Source: Gemmatimonadota bacterium (GTDB lineage: Bacteria > Gemmatimonadota > Gemmatimonadetes > Gemmatimonadales > Gemmatimonadaceae). Taken from it: a stretch of 53,175 bases of DNA. The notes under the pieces were generated by a model. It saw only the letters and a program-made list of their open reading frames with translations. It ran no database searches and was not told the DNA's origin. This document shows, in pieces, positions 50,302 to 53,175 of the stretch. The stretch lies in the NCBI GenBank assembly GCA_021324775.1, contig JAJPIM010000023.1, positions 1-53,175 of the forward strand, read 5' to 3'. A program made the translations under genes and the position numbers. Each line of letters begins with the position of its first letter. The stretch's first letter is position 1.

Positions 50302-51714
50302 ATGGCGTTCGCCAGGCCGACGGTCCTACCAGATCCCACGTTCTATCCCTCACCGCGCGACGCGATCGGCGCTCCGCGCGAGCGGCTCGCGTACGTCGCC
50401 GCGATCGATCCCACATCGAAACGGCCTGACGCCCTTGACGCGATCGACGTTGATCCCGCATCGGCGCGCTATGGCCAGCGAGTCAGTCGCCTCGAGATGC
50501 CGAACGCGGGCGACGAATTGCACCACTTCGGCTGGAATGCGTGCAGCGCCACACTCTGCCCATACGCGGCGCATCCGCACGTCGACCGCCGGTACCTGGT
50601 CGTGCCGGGACTCAGATCGTCCCGGATCCACATTATCGACACGAAGCCGGACCCGTCGCAGCCCCGCATCGTCAAGGTGATCGAGCCCGATGTCATGGCC
50701 AAGAAAGCCGGATACTCACGCCCGCATACGGTGCACTGTGGCCCTGAAGGGATCTACATCAGCGCGCTCGGAAACCCCGCAGGCGATGGCCCGGGCGGCG
50801 TCCTGCTGCTCGACCACAACTCGTTCGACATCATCGGCGCGTGGGAGCGCGACCGCGGCCCGCAGGTCCTCGCCTACGACATCTGGTGGAACCTCGGGTT
50901 CGACACCGCCATCACGAGCGAATGGGGCACGCCCAACACGATCGAGCAGGGACTGGACCTCGATGTCCTCACCAGCAAACGGTACGGCCGCGCCATCCAC
51001 CTCTGGGACCTGCGCACACGCAAGCACCAGCAGACGCTTCCCGTTGGCGAAAATGATCAAATGGTGCTCGAGCTTCGCCCCGCGCATGATCCCTCTCGTC
51101 CGTATGGCTTCGTCGGCGTCGTGGTGAATGTCGGCGATCTCTCGAGCTCGATCTGGCTCTGGCGGCGCACCGGCAATGGCCGCGGCAAATGGGAGTTCAA
51201 CAAGGTCATCGAAATCCCCGCCGAGCCTGCCGACCCGGATGATCTGCCGCCCGCGCTCAAGCCCTTCAAGGCAGTGCCCCCGCTCGTCAGCGACATCGAT
51301 CTCACGCTCGACGATCAGACGCTCTACGTCTCCTGCTGGGGAACAGGAGAGCTCCGCCGCTATGATGTCTCCAGCCCCGACCGGCCAGTCCTCGTCGATT
51401 CGGTTTACTTGGGCGGCATCGTCCGGCGCGCACCGCACCCGGCCGGGGGTTCACTCAACGGCGGCCCGCAGATGGTGGAGGTGAGCCGCGACGGCCAACG
51501 CGTCTACGTTACCAACTCGCTGTACGCGTCATGGGATGCACAGTTCTATCCCGAAGGCATCCGCGGATGGATGGTCAAGCTCGACGCCAAACCGGGAAAA
51601 CCGTTGGCGGTGGATCCGCGCTTCTTCCCGGACTTCGGCACGCACCGGCCCCACCAGGTCCGCTTGCAGGGCGGGGACGCGTCGTCGGATTCATACTGCT
51701 TCCCGTCCAGCTGA
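50302..51714 (+). CDS. Selenium-binding protein 56 / methanethiol oxidase family protein
   Basis: A 470-residue beta-propeller protein of the SBP56/SELENBP1 family. Characterised members are copper-dependent methanethiol oxidases producing formaldehyde, H2S and H2O2. Seen are TFYPSPRDAIGAPRERLAYVA, DELHHFGWNACSATLC, SRPHTVHCGPEGIYISALG, ITSEWGTP, DIDLTLDDQTLYVSCWGTGELRRYDVS and the closing THRPHQVRLQGGDASSDSYC, all near-invariant family segments with several His and Cys ligands. The ATG at 50302 matches the usual N-terminus. Its TGA overlaps the next ATG as TGATG, so a membrane protein is translationally coupled. Confidence 0.93.
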   Translation: MAFARPTVLPDPTFYPSPRDAIGAPRERLAYVAAIDPTSKRPDALDAIDVDPASARYGQRVSRLEMPNAGDELHHFGWNACSATLCPYAAHPHVDRRYLVVPGLRSSRIHIIDTKPDPSQPRIVKVIEPDVMAKKAGYSRPHTVHCGPEGIYISALGNPAGDGPGGVLLLDHNSFDIIGAWERDRGPQVLAYDIWWNLGFDTAITSEWGTPNTIEQGLDLDVLTSKRYGRAIHLWDLRTRKHQQTLPVGENDQMVLELRPAHDPSRPYGFVGVVVNVGDLSSSIWLWRRTGNGRGKWEFNKVIEIPAEPADPDDLPPALKPFKAVPPLVSDIDLTLDDQTLYVSCWGTGELRRYDVSSPDRPVLVDSVYLGGIVRRAPHPAGGSLNGGPQMVEVSRDGQRVYVTNSLYASWDAQFYPEGIRGWMVKLDAKPGKPLAVDPRFFPDFGTHRPHQVRLQGGDASSDSYCFPSS

Positions 51715-52358
51715 TGCTGATGCACCACACCCTGATGTCCGGCATCGGTGCGTGGCCGCTGGTATCGCTCGCGCTGCTCGGTGCATTCCACGGACTGAAT
51801 CCGGCGATGGGGTGGTTGTTCGCCGTTGGACTCGGCCTCCAGGAGCGCCGCCTCGGGGCGGTCCTGAGGGCTATTCCACCTATCGCCGCCGGCCACGCGA
51901 CCGCCGTCGCCGCCGTACTCGCAGTGGTCGCCATCGCCGGCCGGTTCGTTTCGGCGGAGGTGCTTCGTGTCAGCGCGGCGTTACTCCTGATCGGCTTCGC
52001 GGGCTACCTCGTCGCGCGCCGGTTCGCCCACCCGGTCCGCGTGGGAATGCGTGTCGGATGGCGAGATCTGGCCGTGTGGTCCTGGCTCATGGCGACGGCG
52101 CACGGCGCGGGACTCATGATCCTCCCCGTCGTGCTCGCAATGGCTGCGGGCACGACGCCGGCCGCACACTCGGTGATCGCGACCGACACGATCGCCCTGG
52201 TCATCCACACCATCGCCCTGCTGTCGGTGATGACGGTGGTCGCGCTCCTGGTATACCGCGTCTTCGGAGTGAAGATTCTGCGGCGCGCCTGGCTGAACTT
52301 CGACTACGTCTGGGCGAGCGTCCTCGTCGTCGCCGGCGGAGTGACCCTGTTCGTCTAG
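51714..52358 (+). CDS. Polytopic membrane protein coupled to the SBP56 gene
   Basis: Membrane protein of 214 residues with about six helices. Conserved-looking His/Gly motifs lie at helix ends: LLGAFHGLNPAMGWLFAVGLGLQERR, IAAGHATAVAAVLAVV, and WLMATAHGAGLMILPVVLA. The layout, with His in several helices and a loop of charged residues, suggests metal or small-molecule transport. It may support the copper-dependent neighbour, but this is inference. The start is fixed by the TGATG overlap with the SBP56 stop. The longer open frame through the SBP56 gene is a shadow. Confidence 0.8.
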   Translation: MLMHHTLMSGIGAWPLVSLALLGAFHGLNPAMGWLFAVGLGLQERRLGAVLRAIPPIAAGHATAVAAVLAVVAIAGRFVSAEVLRVSAALLLIGFAGYLVARRFAHPVRVGMRVGWRDLAVWSWLMATAHGAGLMILPVVLAMAAGTTPAAHSVIATDTIALVIHTIALLSVMTVVALLVYRVFGVKILRRAWLNFDYVWASVLVVAGGVTLFV

Positions 52359-52397
52359 CTGCCCGTGCACGCCCGCACGGCCGCACCGTCATCGTCC

Positions 52398-52427
52398 CTG
52401 GAGGGCCGGTCGTGACCGGCCCTCCAG
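52398..52427 (+). repeat. Perfect 14-bp inverted repeat containing module B
   Basis: CTGGAGGGCCGGTC (52398-52411) and GACCGGCCCTCCAG (52414-52427) with a 2-base loop. The core is module B of the dispersed repeat. It sits between convergent genes and may also act as a bidirectional transcription block, though no T-tract is present. Confidence 0.85.
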
Positions 52428-52458
52428 CCTTGCACCGATCGGCCGCGGATGGCCGCGA

Positions 52459-53076
52459 TTAGTTGGCCAGCGTGATCGTGGCAGCCTTGGGCGGTCCAAT
52501 CATCAAGTGCGCCCACGGCTTCCCCGGGTACATGAGCCAGGGGCCCCCGTCCGATAGCGGTTCGGCTGGGAATCCGGTCGTCTCCGGAGTGGCGAACGGC
52601 ATATACACGACGTACAGGTAGCTGGCGCCGTGGATGACCCCGGCCGCGCCATCGACACTGTCCCGCGCCGCGACATACTGGTAGAGCGCGGTCGGATGCC
52701 GCGGCATCGCCAGTTTGCCTCCGCGTATCTCGCGCGCGCGGATACTGTCGGTCTCATCGCCCGATACACGCTGAGCGCGCAGCGCCCGTCCCCGCGCCAT
52801 GAACGGGTCCAGCTCGCGATCGTAGCACGCGACGTGAAACGACTTCCCGACAGGATTGTCGGCGAGGCAGATGAGAAGCCCGGTGCCCTCGCGCACCGTG
52901 ACCAGCTTGCCGGTACTGTCGTAGTCCATCACCGTCGCCGCTGAACGCATGGCGGGGGGTGCGGGACTCACGGCGGCCGCAATCCGGAGCGCCGGTGACA
53001 AAGCATGCGGCGACGACTGGGCAAATCCCGCCCGCGCGATACACATGGACACGAGACAGAGAGCGATGCGATTCAT
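52459..53076 (-). CDS. Exported hypothetical protein
   Basis: A 205-residue protein with a signal peptide (MNRIALCLVSMCIARAGFAQ). The mature part includes ATVMDYDSTGKLVTVREGTGLLICLADN, FHVACYDRELDPFMARGRAL and KPWAHLMIGPP. It contains one Cys pair (ICLADN and VACYD). I recognise no named family; it resembles secreted proteins of Acidobacteria- and Gemmatimonadota-type genomes. The ATG at 53076 is chosen because it starts the signal peptide; the frame is open to 53133. Confidence 0.78.
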   Translation of the reverse strand: MNRIALCLVSMCIARAGFAQSSPHALSPALRIAAAVSPAPPAMRSAATVMDYDSTGKLVTVREGTGLLICLADNPVGKSFHVACYDRELDPFMARGRALRAQRVSGDETDSIRAREIRGGKLAMPRHPTALYQYVAARDSVDGAAGVIHGASYLYVVYMPFATPETTGFPAEPLSDGGPWLMYPGKPWAHLMIGPPKAATITLAN

Positions 53077-53175
53077 TGGCCACTCGGGTGAGGGTGTGAG
53101 AATGTGACCCCAATCCTCGTCGTTCAGTTGCACGTGTCAACCGGCGTGGACGGCGCGCCACCACCCACTCCTTCA

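Noticed and set aside
51531-51713. Upstream extension of the membrane gene after SBP56
   Set aside because: It is an off-frame reading of the SBP56 3' end; the TGATG overlap gives the natural start.
1-53175. tRNA, rRNA, CRISPR or complete insertion sequence
   Set aside because: No cloverleaf-like segments, rRNA-like stretches, regular repeat-spacer arrays or transposase frames were recognised by eye.

Overview
The window reads as high-GC DNA (roughly 60-70% GC over most of its length) from a diderm bacterium. It encodes a type IV pilin, FecR-, TonB/AgmX- and SPOR-type envelope proteins, an outer-membrane barrel, M13 and S9 (DPP IV-like) peptidases, several exported enzymes and three unrelated DinB-fold proteins. 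This mix resembles Gemmatimonadota, but that is an inference from protein style and no rRNA or other marker gene is present. No tRNA, rRNA, ribosomal-protein or core metabolic gene was seen in 53 kb, which fits a secondary replicon (megaplasmid or chromid) or an accessory region.

Layout. 0-11 kb: pilin fragment, GNAT and YqcI/YcgG pair, DinB protein, DUF4097 exported protein, GAF-GGDEF-EAL protein, kelch-like protein, DinB protein, AraC regulator, DJ-1/PfpI protein and alpha/beta hydrolase. 10.9-12.9 kb: two paralogous exported NTF2-like proteins in opposite orientation on either side of a CPBP protease. 13.3-21.2 kb: a run of minus-strand genes (FecR/DUF6600, AgmX-type, DUF3857-transglutaminase, cysteine desulfurase-like, free methionine-R-sulfoxide reductase). 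21.2-27.1 kb: a visibly lower-GC island with an EamA permease broken by one in-frame TAA, a plasmid-type replication initiator, a 0.69-kb non-coding AT-rich segment, a divergent double-winged-helix protein, a two-gene membrane operon and an HNH endonuclease. 27.1-40.1 kb: serine hydrolase, DUF3592, DedA, SPOR, a fluoride riboswitch with crcB and DUF190, a sarcosine-oxidase-like flavoenzyme, LssY-C, DinB, M13 peptidase and a large outer-membrane protein. 40.1-43.0 kb: a partition locus, parA-parB with three palindromic parS-like sites. 43-53 kb: phosphoesterase, small membrane proteins, DPP IV-like peptidase, MFS transporter, a methanethiol-oxidase family protein coupled to a membrane protein, and an exported protein.

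The most notable feature is the replication and partition machinery. A RepA-family initiator, whose C-terminus resembles DnaA domain I, is transcribed away from an AT-rich intergenic segment. That segment switches abruptly from C-rich to G-rich on the plus strand and carries a DnaA-box-like 9-mer at the rep 5' end. A second tandem winged-helix protein diverges from the other side. About 16 kb away lie parA, parB and three copies of TTCAAC-S-GTTGAA. Together these look like the origin and centromere region of a low-copy secondary replicon.

The intergenic regions share a composite dispersed repeat (module A with GGCCGTT/AACGGCC arms and module B with a GGGCCGGTCG/CGACCGGCCC palindrome), several short tandem repeats and polypurine tracts. 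These account for many spurious reading frames. Function calls rest on motif recognition by eye; no database search was run.
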